DNA of 55,502 nt from assembly GCA_945861785.1 (NCBI GenBank), contig CAMAWD010000035.1:1-55502 (forward strand), read 5' to 3'. A program made the position numbers and the translations under genes. Positions within the stretch are counted from its first letter, which is position 1; each line of letters starts with the position of its first letter. This DNA is from Rhodoferax sp. OV413. GTDB taxonomy: Bacteria; Pseudomonadota; Gammaproteobacteria; Burkholderiales; Burkholderiaceae_C. Positions 26,676 through 36,200 of the stretch are shown piece after piece. Below the pieces are notes generated by a model. It did not search any database. It saw only the letters and a program-made list of their open reading frames with translations, and had not been told where the DNA came from.

Positions 26676-28049
26676 TCATGCCTTGCGCAAATGCCAGGCC
26701 TTGGGCCGGGTGAAGGTCTGGATGCCGTAGGTCGACATGGTCAGGCCGATGCCTGAGTCGCCAACGCCGCTCCAGGGCAGGCGCGGGCTCAGGCGGTCGC
26801 AGCAGTTCCAGTAGACCGTGCCGGCGTGCACCTGCGACAACACGCTGCGCGCGCGCGCTTCGTCCGGTGTGTAGGCGCCGGCTGTCAAACCGTAGCGGGT
26901 GTCGTTCATCAGGCGCACTGCCTCGGCATCGCCCGACACCTTTTGTATGCCAACGATCGGCCCGAAACTCTCCTCGCGCATCACTTCCATGGTGTGGTTC
27001 GCGTCGGCGATCACGGTGGGCGCAAAGCCGTTGCCCGGGCCGGCCAGGCGGGTGCCACCACACATCACCCGCGCACCCTTGGCGCGGGCGTCGTTCACCT
27101 GCGCCTCCAGTACGGCGAGTTGTGGCTTGCGCGTGATGGCGCCAATGTAGGTGTCGTCAGCGGTCGGGTCGCCGACTTTGAAGCCCCGCACCGTGTCGAC
27201 GAAGGCGGCCAGGAACTGGTCATAGACCTTTTCGTGCACGTAGATGCGCTCGACCGAGCAGCACCCCTGGCCGGTGTTGTACATCGCGCCATCGGCGAGT
27301 GACTCGGCGGCGGCCTTCGGGTCGGCGTCTTCGCAGACGTAGGTCGGGTCCTTGCCGCCGAGTTCGAGCTGCAGCTTGACCAGGCGCGGCCCCACCGCTT
27401 GCGCAATCTTGGCGCCGGTGGCATGCGAGCCGGTGAAGAACACGCCGTCGATGTCCTGCGATTGCAGCGCCGCGCCGACGTCGCCCGCACCCACCACCAG
27501 GATGAAGACATCCTTCGGCACGCCGGCGGCGTGCATGAGGCGCGCGATGGCCTGGCCGGTCAGCACCGCGTATTCGGAGGGTTTGTACAACACGGCGTTG
27601 CCGGTGAGGAGTGCCGGGATGAACACATTGCCGCCCACGAACCAGGGGTAGTTCCAGGCCGAGATGTTGGCCACTACGCCCAGCGGGATGTGCTGGATCT
27701 GCTCGGTCATGGCGTCATCCTGGAACACCGTCTCGGTGCTGGTGGTCGGTGCCGCCTGTTCCAGGAAGAAGTCGATGCGCGGCAGCAGGCCGTTGATCTC
27801 GTTGCGCGCCTGGCGGATCGGCTTGCCGGTTTCGGATGTGGTCACGGCGGCAAGCGTGTCGGTTTCAGCCACCAGCGCTGCACGGAAGCGCTGGATGCAG
27901 GCAACCCGTTCGGCCATGGGCCTGGCTGCCCATGCAGGTTGCGCAGCCCGTGCTGCAGCGGCCTTGGTGGCCACTGACGCGGCATCGTCCGCATCGACCT
28001 GGGTGATGGCAGCGCCGGTGGCGGGGTTGTGGATGGCGAGTTGGGTCAT
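26676..28049 (-). CDS. Aldehyde dehydrogenase of the gamma-glutamylation pathway
   Basis: A 457-residue NAD(P)-dependent aldehyde dehydrogenase. The fold motifs are ISAWNYPWFVGGN, the general base Glu in LELGGKDP and the catalytic Cys in NTGQGCCSVERIYV. The ATG at 28049 overlaps the stop of the gamma-glutamyl hydrolase by 4 bp, so the two are co-translated; an upstream frame to 28220 is discarded. By context it should oxidise a gamma-glutamylated amino aldehyde to the acid. Succinate-semialdehyde dehydrogenases are the closest general relatives. Confidence 0.88.
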   Translation of the reverse strand: MTQLAIHNPATGAAITQVDADDAASVATKAAAARAAQPAWAARPMAERVACIQRFRAALVAETDTLAAVTTSETGKPIRQARNEINGLLPRIDFFLEQAAPTTSTETVFQDDAMTEQIQHIPLGVVANISAWNYPWFVGGNVFIPALLTGNAVLYKPSEYAVLTGQAIARLMHAAGVPKDVFILVVGAGDVGAALQSQDIDGVFFTGSHATGAKIAQAVGPRLVKLQLELGGKDPTYVCEDADPKAAAESLADGAMYNTGQGCCSVERIYVHEKVYDQFLAAFVDTVRGFKVGDPTADDTYIGAITRKPQLAVLEAQVNDARAKGARVMCGGTRLAGPGNGFAPTVIADANHTMEVMREESFGPIVGIQKVSGDAEAVRLMNDTRYGLTAGAYTPDEARARSVLSQVHAGTVYWNCCDRLSPRLPWSGVGDSGIGLTMSTYGIQTFTRPKAWHLRKA

Positions 28050-28843
28050 GGTGTGGCCGGGGTCATTGCGGCACGCGCCGCGTTCAAAAAGTCTTGCAGG
28101 ATGGGCGCGTCGTCGAGCGTGCCCTGCTCGGGCTTGTGGAACTCCGGGTGCCACTGCACCGCTGCGACCCAGGACGCGCCGGTGTGGCGGATGGCCTCGA
28201 TCATGCCGTCCACCGGGCAACGCGCCTCGACCACAAAGTTGTCGGCGAGGTCCTTCACACCCTGGTGGTGCACGCTGTTGATCTTGCAGCTGGGCTGGCC
28301 GGCGAGCAAGGCCGCGAGGCGGCTGCCGGCCTCGACCTCGATGGCGTGGAAGTTCAGGTCGTAGGCCACCGCATCGCGGTGCACCAGGGCCTGAGGGCGC
28401 TGGGTCGGGATGTCCTGGTACAGGGTGCCGCCAAATGCGACGTTGATCAACTGCAGGCCGCGGCAGATGCCGAACACCGGTTTGCCGGCCTTCGCGAAGG
28501 CGCGCACCAGGGCGATTTCGTAGTCGTCGCGGTTGCGGTCACCTTGCCAGCGCTCCTGCAGTGCTGTCTCGCCATAACTGCCGGGCCAGACGTCTGCGCC
28601 ACCGTGCAGCACCAGGCCGTCGAGCCACTGTGCGTAGTCGTCAAAACCGACATCGCCGCGCGCGGTGTCTCCGGTGGGCGATGGGATCATCACCGGCAAG
28701 GCGCCACCGGACATGATCCAGTGTGGTACCGACTGTTCCACGTATTGCAGCGTCTTCTTGGCGAAAGCAGCGCGGGTCGGGTCGGGGTAGAGGAAACAGG
28801 CGCTGACGCCGATCTTCAGCCTGTCAGTTTGTGCGGCACCCAT
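28046..28843 (-). CDS. Gamma-glutamyl hydrolase, class I amidotransferase fold (PuuD-like)
   Basis: A 265-residue peptidase C26 protein. The nucleophile is Cys127 in FGICRGLQ, and His/Glu of the triad lie in VQWHPEFHKPEQGT. GGADVWP forms the oxyanion region. PuuD relatives split gamma-glutamyl-GABA to glutamate and GABA. Here it should release glutamate from the oxidised gamma-glutamyl product. It starts directly beside the iron alcohol dehydrogenase stop at 28844 and overlaps the aldehyde dehydrogenase. Confidence 0.88.
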   Translation of the reverse strand: MGAAQTDRLKIGVSACFLYPDPTRAAFAKKTLQYVEQSVPHWIMSGGALPVMIPSPTGDTARGDVGFDDYAQWLDGLVLHGGADVWPGSYGETALQERWQGDRNRDDYEIALVRAFAKAGKPVFGICRGLQLINVAFGGTLYQDIPTQRPQALVHRDAVAYDLNFHAIEVEAGSRLAALLAGQPSCKINSVHHQGVKDLADNFVVEARCPVDGMIEAIRHTGASWVAAVQWHPEFHKPEQGTLDDAPILQDFLNAARAAMTPATP

Positions 28844-29977
28844 TTACATCGCCGCCTTGAACAAGGCCTCGAAGTCCGCAGACGTGCAGGGCCGCGGGTT
28901 GGTCTGGTGGCACATGTCGGCAGTGGCGATCTGCACCAGGCGGGGCAGGTGTTCGGCCTTCACGCCATGGGCGGCCAGGCCACCGGTGATGCCGACACTG
29001 GCCTTGAGCGCGCGCAACCACGGCACGAATGCCTTGCCGCCGCCGGGCACCGCACACACATGGGCGAGCTCGTCGAACTTTGCCGGCGCCGAGGAGTAGT
29101 TCCAGTCCATCACGGTGTCGATCATCAGCGCGTTGGCCAGGCCGTGGTGCAGGTCGCATACAGCACCCAGCGCATGCGCGCAGGAGTGCACGGCACCCAG
29201 GTCTTTCTGGAAGGCGATGGCGCCCATCATGGACGACATCATCATGTCGGAACGGGCCTGCAGGTTGTGCGGCTCCTTCACGGCGACAAGCAGCGCGGCG
29301 GCAGCGATCCGTGTGCCCTCGAGCGCAATGCCGTCGCACAGCGGGTGGTAGGCCGGCGACAGGTAACTCTCGACGTTGTGCGTCAACGCGTCCATGCCGG
29401 TGGCGGCGGTCACATGCGCCGGCAGCCCGAAGGTGAGTTCGGGGTCGGCGAAAACAGTTTTGGCAAGGATCCTGGCGCTGAACACCACCCGCTTGAGGTG
29501 GCTGTCGTTCTCGCTCACGACGCTGGAGCGGCCGACCTCGGAACCGGTGCCTGACGTGGTGGGCAACGCCACGAAATACGGCAACTCGTGGACGATGGGG
29601 CGCACCTGGGGGTGGTCCCACACGTATTCGAGGATGTCGCCGTCGTGGGTGGCGGCCAGCCCGACGATCTTGGCCACATCGAGCGCCGCGCCGCCGCCGA
29701 ACCCGATCACGCAGTCGGCGTGGTGGGCTTTGAAGGCCAGCGCGCCATCCATCACCTGGCTGCAGGTGGGGTTGCCGAACACGCCGGAAAACACGGCCAC
29801 GTCCAGGCCGCCCAGGTGGGTGCGGAACTCGGCCAGCACCGGCAAGGCGCCGAGTGCCTTGTCGGTGACGATCAGCGGGCGTTTACAACCGGCGGCCAGC
29901 AGATGCGTGCCGACCAGCTTGCGCGCGCCGGCTCCGAACTGTATGGGGGTGGGAAATGCGAAGGAGTGGATGCTCAT
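28844..29977 (-). CDS. Iron-containing alcohol dehydrogenase
   Basis: A 377-residue group III alcohol dehydrogenase. The NAD-binding loop GFGGGAALDVAK, the signature GMDALTHNVESYLS and the metal-site histidines in SCAHALGAVCDLHHGLANA are all present. It oxidises primary alcohols to aldehydes with NAD. In the classic Puu route the gamma-glutamylated amine is oxidised by a flavin oxidase (PuuB), which is absent here. The alcohol dehydrogenase takes its place between ligase and aldehyde dehydrogenase, which points to a substrate already carrying a hydroxyl group. It lies 18 bp after the ligase gene. Confidence 0.9.
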   Translation of the reverse strand: MSIHSFAFPTPIQFGAGARKLVGTHLLAAGCKRPLIVTDKALGALPVLAEFRTHLGGLDVAVFSGVFGNPTCSQVMDGALAFKAHHADCVIGFGGGAALDVAKIVGLAATHDGDILEYVWDHPQVRPIVHELPYFVALPTTSGTGSEVGRSSVVSENDSHLKRVVFSARILAKTVFADPELTFGLPAHVTAATGMDALTHNVESYLSPAYHPLCDGIALEGTRIAAAALLVAVKEPHNLQARSDMMMSSMMGAIAFQKDLGAVHSCAHALGAVCDLHHGLANALMIDTVMDWNYSSAPAKFDELAHVCAVPGGGKAFVPWLRALKASVGITGGLAAHGVKAEHLPRLVQIATADMCHQTNPRPCTSADFEALFKAAM

Positions 29978-29995
29978 GGGGTGTTGCCTGGTGGA

Positions 29996-31384
29996 TCAGA
30001 TGATTTCAAAATAACGCTTCATTTCCCAGTCGGTGACGGCGTCCAGCCACTGGCGCCACTCCCAGTCACGGGTGGCGGCAAAGTGGTCGACGAAGCCGTC
30101 GCCCAGCCAGTCGCGCGCAATGTCCGACTTCTGGAAGACGCGGGTGGTCTCGATCAGCGTGCGGGGCGCGCGGGGGATGTTCTCGGCGCCCACGTTGGTG
30201 CCGGTGATGGGTGGTGTGGTGAGCTTGAGGCCCTTCTCCACACCGTCCAGGCCAGCAGCGATGACGGCCGCCATGGCTAGGTACGGGTTGACATCGGCGC
30301 CGGGGCAACGTGTCTCGAGCCGTGTCGCCTTGGGGCTGCCGGCGATGACCCGGAAACTCGCGGTGCGGTTGTCGACACCCCAGGTGGGTTTGACCGGGGC
30401 CCAGAAGCCGTCCACCAGGCGCTTGTAGCTGTTGATGGTAGGCCAGATCATGGGCGCGAAATCCATCATGCAGGCGACCTGGCCGGCAAGGTAACTCTCG
30501 AACAGTTTGCTCATCTTGCGCGGGTTCTTCGCGTCAAAGAACAGGTTGGTCTTGCCGTCAGACAGGCTTTGGTGGATATGGCCGCTGCAGCCCGGCAGAC
30601 TCTGGCTGGGTTTGGCCATGAAGCTGGGCATGATGCCGAAACGCGCGCCGATCTCCTTGGCACCGGTCTTGAACAGCAGCGCGCGGTCGGCCTGCTCCAG
30701 CGCCTCGGAAAAACCGATGGCGGCTTCGTACACACCAGGGCCGGTCTCGGTGTGCAGGCCCTCGATCGGCACACCGAAGGCCAGCATGTCGTCCATCAGT
30801 GCGTTGAAGAAATCGCGGTGTTCGTTCATGCGCAAGAGCGAATAACCGAACATGCCGGGTGTGAGTTGCTGCGCGCCGACGCCCTTCTTGGCGGCCCAGC
30901 TGTGGGGTGTTTCGAGGAAGTTGAACCACTCGAACTCCATGCCGGTCATTACCTTGAAGCCCATTTTTTCGGCGCGTTTCAGGACCCGCTTGAGCGCCTG
31001 GCGCGGGCACTGCGCGTGGGGTGTGCCGTCGGCATACACGAACTCACCCAGGAAGAAGGGCACCTTGTCGTCCCAGGGCACGTGGCGCGCGGTGTTCAGG
31101 TCGAGCCGTGCCAGCGCATCGGGAAAGCCGTGTTGCCAGCCGGTGGCGGTGGTGTTGTCGTAGGTGACATCCATCATGTCCCAGCCCAGCACCACGTCGC
31201 AAAAGCCGAAGCCCCCGCCGGGATAAGGCTCGGCCGCGCCGAGGAATTTGTCGCGGTGCAGGTATTTGCCACGCAGGACGCCGTCGATGTCGCTCACGGC
31301 CACTTTGACCTTGGGCGCGCCGGATTTCTGGACGGCGGCGACGGCCGGGTGGAGTTTGCCGGACGCCTTGGGAGCAGTAGCCAT
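29996..31384 (-). CDS. Glutamine synthetase-like gamma-glutamyl-amine ligase
   Basis: A 462-residue GS-fold ligase of the PuuA/GlnA4/IpuC group. GS motifs are visible: Glu in MEFEWFNF, Glu pair in HTETGPGVYEAA, ATP-site His in GCSGHIHQSLSD, Arg in VDNRTASFRV and the C-terminal ETRCPGADVNPYLAMA. The true GS adenylylation tyrosine region is not recognisable, so nitrogen assimilation is unlikely. The enzyme should couple glutamate to an amine at the expense of ATP. ATG at 31384 with GAGG upstream; the frame stays open to 32602 but that part overlaps a transporter gene. First gene of the pathway operon. Confidence 0.9.
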   Translation of the reverse strand: MATAPKASGKLHPAVAAVQKSGAPKVKVAVSDIDGVLRGKYLHRDKFLGAAEPYPGGGFGFCDVVLGWDMMDVTYDNTTATGWQHGFPDALARLDLNTARHVPWDDKVPFFLGEFVYADGTPHAQCPRQALKRVLKRAEKMGFKVMTGMEFEWFNFLETPHSWAAKKGVGAQQLTPGMFGYSLLRMNEHRDFFNALMDDMLAFGVPIEGLHTETGPGVYEAAIGFSEALEQADRALLFKTGAKEIGARFGIMPSFMAKPSQSLPGCSGHIHQSLSDGKTNLFFDAKNPRKMSKLFESYLAGQVACMMDFAPMIWPTINSYKRLVDGFWAPVKPTWGVDNRTASFRVIAGSPKATRLETRCPGADVNPYLAMAAVIAAGLDGVEKGLKLTTPPITGTNVGAENIPRAPRTLIETTRVFQKSDIARDWLGDGFVDHFAATRDWEWRQWLDAVTDWEMKRYFEII

Positions 31385-31482
31385 TGGGATTGCCTCGTCG
31401 TGAAGGGGTCGCCAGGTGAGCCAGGGGGGCGGTCTGCGGCCTTTGCCTGAAACCATGATTCTGACGCAACCCGGGGAAGGGC

Positions 31483-32394
31483 TCAGTGCCGCTTGCGCAA
31501 GCCCAGCGCCACCACTGCGCCCACCACGACCAAGGCGCCCGCGATCTGGACCGGCGCGATGACCTGGCCCAGTACGAGCCAGGCCAGCACCAGGGCGAAC
31601 ACCGGTTCGACATTCATGATGGCCGAGTTGCCCACCACACCGAGGCGGGGCAATACGGTGAACATGATGGTGAAACCGGTGCCGTACAGGCAGGTAAGGG
31701 CCGCGAGCCCCCACCAGCCGGGTGCTGCCTGCGGAAGGTGAAACCCGCCCTGCAGCGTCACCATTCCCAACGCGACCAGGCCCGCCATCCCCATGGTGGT
31801 CGCAGTGCGCACGCGGCCGTCCACATCGCCCACCTCGTGTTGTGTCAGGACCAGCGCCAGGCTGAAGGTGCCCGCGGCCGCCAGCGCAAAAGCGACCCCC
31901 GTCCCGATGCGTGCCCACTGGCCTGCGGCGCCCAGCCCCGATGCCGCACCGAACACGTCCAGCGCCAGCGTCAGGCCAACCAGTATCACCGGCATGGCCA
32001 CCAGCAAAGGCCGCGCGGGTGGTTCGCGGTAAACCACCCGCGCCCACAATGCGGTCCAGATCGGGAAGGTGTTGAAGGCCAGCAGGGCCAGTGCCACCGG
32101 CAGGCGCGCAACCGCCGAATACAGGCACAGGCTCTGCACGCCGATCAGCAGGCCGATCACCGGCAACATGCGTTTGTGGCGGGATGTGAATTGCACCCGT
32201 ACGCGCTGCAGCAGCAGCAGGCTGATCACGACCAGCGCCGTGATGCCACTTCGGAACACCACCGCCGTGGCCACGTCTACCCCGTGGTTGAAAGCGACGC
32301 GCGCCGCCACATGGTTGGCGCCCATGACCAGGGCGATCAGCAGCAGGGTGGCGAAGGCGGTGGCGCTGAGGGCGCGGGCGCCTGCGACCGTCAT
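31483..32394 (-). CDS. DMT-superfamily (EamA) transporter
   Basis: A 303-residue inner-membrane protein with ten predicted hydrophobic helices in two EamA repeats (first at residues 10-145, second at about 160-298) and a basic C-terminus LRKRH. EamA carriers export amino acids and related compounds, or in some cases import. It lies 98 bp upstream of the ligase gene and could move its substrate. Its ATG overlaps the stop of the PIN toxin gene by 4 bp, so part of its expression may depend on that operon. Confidence 0.85.
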   Translation of the reverse strand: MTVAGARALSATAFATLLLIALVMGANHVAARVAFNHGVDVATAVVFRSGITALVVISLLLLQRVRVQFTSRHKRMLPVIGLLIGVQSLCLYSAVARLPVALALLAFNTFPIWTALWARVVYREPPARPLLVAMPVILVGLTLALDVFGAASGLGAAGQWARIGTGVAFALAAAGTFSLALVLTQHEVGDVDGRVRTATTMGMAGLVALGMVTLQGGFHLPQAAPGWWGLAALTCLYGTGFTIMFTVLPRLGVVGNSAIMNVEPVFALVLAWLVLGQVIAPVQIAGALVVVGAVVALGLRKRH

Positions 32395-32831
32395 GGCAGG
32401 CTGGCCAAGTGTGTCTGCGCCGCAGCGGCCAGCTTTTCGTCGAAGGTGGCCAGCGGCGCATTGAGTTCAGCGGCAAGCCAGAGGTAGGCGGCGTCGTAGC
32501 CGGAGAGCTGGTAGCGCAGCGCCAACGCGACAACTTCCAACGCCCGGAGGGGGTGCAAGCTGATGTCCATGGACTGAAACAGCACCATGCCTTCCTGCGC
32601 AATCTGCTGCTGTGCCTGCCGGCTCTTCTTCACGGCAACACTGGCCATCTCCGCCTGCAATAGAAAGGGAGCGTGCAGGGCGCGATTGACAATCCGTTCC
32701 GAGGCCAGTACCTGCCAATGCTCGTTGAACACCAGACCGCTGATCAAACTGCAATCCACGACGAGGGGAGGGCGCGCCAGGTAGGCAGCGGGTGGTTCCG
32801 CGATGTAGAGCGCCCGCGCCGTGGGCGTCAC
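32391..32831 (-). CDS. PIN-domain ribonuclease toxin (VapC/FitB type)
   Basis: A 146-residue PIN protein: catalytic Asp26 in VVDCSLI, Glu61 in LLQAEMAS, an Asp in SGYDAAYLWLA, and TFDEKLA near the end. It would cleave RNA when freed from its partner. It overlaps the antitoxin gene stop by 4 bp. A 20-residue N-terminal lead precedes the PIN fold, so a later start is possible, although no better ATG is seen. Confidence 0.85.
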   Translation of the reverse strand: MTPTARALYIAEPPAAYLARPPLVVDCSLISGLVFNEHWQVLASERIVNRALHAPFLLQAEMASVAVKKSRQAQQQIAQEGMVLFQSMDISLHPLRALEVVALALRYQLSGYDAAYLWLAAELNAPLATFDEKLAAAAQTHLASLP

Positions 32832-33166
32832 CGTGAATCCCGATCTTCCCGAATGATGTCAACCCCGAGTGGGCCACCAACAAAGGGTTCGGGATATTTG
32901 GCCTTGAGTTCGGCCACGACTTGCTCTACCGTCTTCCATCCTTGGCGAATGATCGGGTGGCCGCCGGCACCGTAGCCCACGATCTGCCCCGTGCCTGCAC
33001 GACCCGTGGGCGGGGCACCCGTCGCGGATGCGCCGGGTTCGTCCATCACCGCGCGCTCAAGAATGGCCATCAACTCACCTTGCAGCGAGCGGTGGTTGCG
33101 CGCCGCGCGTTGGCGCAGGGCCTCGGCCCATTGCTCCGGTACATCTTTGACAGAAATATTGGCCAT
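32828..33166 (-). CDS. FitA-like ribbon-helix-helix antitoxin
   Basis: A 112-residue protein. Residues 1-45 have the FitA-type ribbon-helix-helix pattern (MANISVKDVPE, then LRQRAARNHRSLQGELMAILERAV), which would bind the operator. The Gly/Ala/Thr-rich linker and C-terminal tail (VEQVVAELKAKYPEPF) should wrap the toxin. The order, antitoxin then toxin with ATGA overlap, is standard. It probably represses its own promoter in the AT-rich 33170-33230 stretch. Confidence 0.85.
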   Translation of the reverse strand: MANISVKDVPEQWAEALRQRAARNHRSLQGELMAILERAVMDEPGASATGAPPTGRAGTGQIVGYGAGGHPIIRQGWKTVEQVVAELKAKYPEPFVGGPLGVDIIREDRDSR

Positions 33167-33257
33167 AGTGGTTCCAAAACGGGTCTCAGATGCATTTTGG
33201 CACCGTTATAGATCCAATTCAAAGCTGAATTGGTCGCCTTTTTATCGTGCCAACCGG

Positions 33258-36200
33258 TCACCCCGCCGACAGCGGCCGCAGCAACTCCGCCAGATCACTC
33301 TCCGTAAACAGCGGCTGCTTGCGCGCCGCAGCGCCGCTGTACATGCTGTCGGCCAGCGCGGCCTTGCGCTCCTGCAGCGCCAGGATGCGTTCTTCGATCG
33401 TGCCCTGGGCCACCAGCTTGACCACCCACACGCTCTGGGTCTGCCCGATGCGGTGGGCGCGGTCGGTGGCCTGGTTCTCGACCGCCGGGTTCCACCAGGG
33501 GTCGTAGTGGATGACGGTGTCGGCCTGAGGCAGGTTCAGGCCCACACCGCCGGCTTTGAGGCTGATCAGGAACAAGGGCACCTGCCCGCTGGTGAACTGT
33601 TCGATCAGCGCGTCGCGCTTCTGGCTCTGGCCGGTGAGTTTGACCCAGCGCAGCTTGCGCTTTTCCAGCTCGGCCTCGATCAGCGTCAACATGCTGGTGA
33701 ACTGCGAAAACAGCAAAATCCGCCGGCCCTCGGACAACATCTCGGGCAGCAACTCCATCAGCTGCTCCAGCTTGGCCGAGGCCTTGACCTTCCTGGCGGC
33801 GGTCAGTTTCAGCAATTGCGGGTCGCAGCACACCTGGCGCAGTTTGAGCAAGGCGTCCAGGATGGTGATCTGCGACTTGGCCAGGCCTTTGGTGCTCAAG
33901 GCGTCGCGCACGGTTTTTTCCATGCCCAGGCGGATGGTCTCATACAGGTCGGCCTGTTGGCCGGACAGCTCGACCCGCATCGTGGTCTCCACCTTGGGTG
34001 GCAACTCGGCGGCCACCAGCGCCTTGGTACGGCGCAGCATGAACGGTGTGACGCGGGCGCGCAGCTGGGTCAGGCGGTCGGGATTGCCGAGTTTCTCGAT
34101 AGGGGTGCGAAACAACTCGGTAAAGCGCTTCTGACTGCCCAGAAAACCCGGCATCAGGAAGTGGAACAGACTCCAGATCTCGCCCAGATGGTTCTCCATC
34201 GGCGTGCCCGACAGGCAAAGGCGGTGCCGGGTCTGCAACTCGCCCACCACCTGCGCGGCGTGGGTGCTGGCGTTCTTGATGTTTTGCGCCTCGTCCAGCA
34301 CCACCAGGTGCCAGGGCGTCTGCAACCAGCGTTCACGGTCGCGCTGCAACAGCGAGTAGGGCGCGATCACCAGATCGTGCTGGTCAATCGAGTCGGTCAC
34401 GCCATGGCGGTCCTTGCCGTGGATGACCAGGCTGCGCAATTCGGGGCAAAAGCGGGCCGCTTCGCGTTTCCAGTTGCCCATCAGGCTGACTGGCGCAATG
34501 ATCAGGGCCGGCCGGGTGAGGCGCCCGGCGTCTTTTTCCACCTGGATGTGGACCAGCGTCTGCAAGGTCTTGCCCAGGCCCATGTCGTCGGCCAGGATGC
34601 CGGCAAGACCATGGGTGCGCAGGAATTGCAACCAGCCCAGGCCCTGCAGCTGGTAGGGCCGCAGGGTGGCCTGCACGCTGGCGGGCATTTGAACCTCGGG
34701 CAACTCGGCCGCGCCGCGCAGTTGCTGCACCATCTTGCGCAGCGTGGCCGCGCCCTCCCACACCGCGCCCGCGCCCAGGGCCGCACCGGTGCGCAACGCG
34801 TCGAACCGCGAAAGCTTCAGGCTGTCGCCGGCGAAGTCATGGCTGCGGTCCCCCACCAGCTCCAGCAGCGCCGCCATCCATGGCCGCAGGGTGTCGGTAG
34901 GCAGCCGCACAAAACCGGTGCCACCCAGCGCCGGCAGGTAGATGAAGGGTGGCAGTTCTGGCAGGCCCGTGACCGGGTCTGGTGTGGACGCGGCTGCCTT
35001 GGCGATCAGGTCCGGCAGCCAGGGCAGGATGTTGTGGCGCTTGCCGTCGATTTCCATTCCCAGCGAGAGGTCGAACCAGGGAGAAGTCGCGCTTTCTTCG
35101 GTGTCATCGCCGCCGCCCTGCGGCTCCAGTTGCACCTGCAGTGTGTCGGCACGGGTGACCCAGCCTTGCAGGGCGTCATCGAGCGTCAGGTCGAACCCGG
35201 CGTCGCGCAGCACCGCGAAATCTTCGTCGGCCCAGCGCAGCCAATCCTGCTGCGACCGGTCCGGAGGCAACCCAAAAACACCGGCATCCGCCGCCGACAG
35301 GCCAAGCGACGTCAACCGGAGCACGGCGCCGCGCTCGGAGTCGATGTCGCGGTGCAGCAACAGCCGCTCTTGGGTGGTCTCGAGCACCACGGTGCCGCCA
35401 GCCCCACCCCACCAGCCGCGATGGCCCGCGTAGTCAAAACGCACGGTCGCCTGAAGCAGGCCCTTGCGTGGCACGTCGGCCGGCGCAACCGGCGCCAGGT
35501 GCAGGTGGGCGCGCGGCACGATGCCGTCCAGTGTGCGCAGCGGCTGCAACACGGGGGGAGGCGGGATCGGGCCCAAGGCCTGCAATAGCGCCAACTGGTG
35601 GTCCTTCAAGGCGAGGGCGCTCAGTGCCGGGGCGTTGAACAGCACCGCCAGTCTCGCAGGCGCAATGCCGTCGGTCTGCAACAAGCCACATTCGCCGTTC
35701 GTGGTGTCGAGGTACAGCAGCGGCGCGTTGTGGCACACCTGCGCGGCGCTGTCGACCACTTTGCCGCGCAAGTTCCAGCCGGACTCGGGCGAGCGCACTG
35801 TGCTGGTCTCGCGCCACACCCATTCCAGCGCACGGGTGGGGCCCCACCGCACAGCAATGCCCGGATAGCCCTGGGGATCCTTCAGAAACAGGCGGCCGGT
35901 GCTGGCCGCCTGCTCCAGCACCAATTGCCCGGCACGGCCCGCGGGCCGGCAATCGATGCCAGTGGTGTGGCTGTAGTAATGGCGATCGACTTTGGGCATC
36001 GCCGCAATCAGCTGCAACACCTCGTGGTCTGTGGCACTGGCGGTGTCGTACACCTCCTGGCCCGGATAGGGTGCATAACGCACAAGCTTGGGTTTGGCCC
36101 ACTCCCCGTTGACCTTGCGCTTGCACACCGCAGCCTCCAGTGTCAACTGCGGCTTGCCATCGGTCGCCTGGACGATCGACAACAGGTAGATGTAGTGGTC

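Noticed and set aside
29996-31384. Housekeeping glutamine synthetase (glnA)
   Set aside because: The context of dehydrogenases and a gamma-glutamyl hydrolase and the lack of a recognisable adenylylation site point to an amine ligase.
32991-35588. 865-codon plus-strand frame over the helicase gene
   Set aside because: The helicase motifs on the minus strand are unmistakable; the antisense translation is Gln/Leu/His-rich with no motif.
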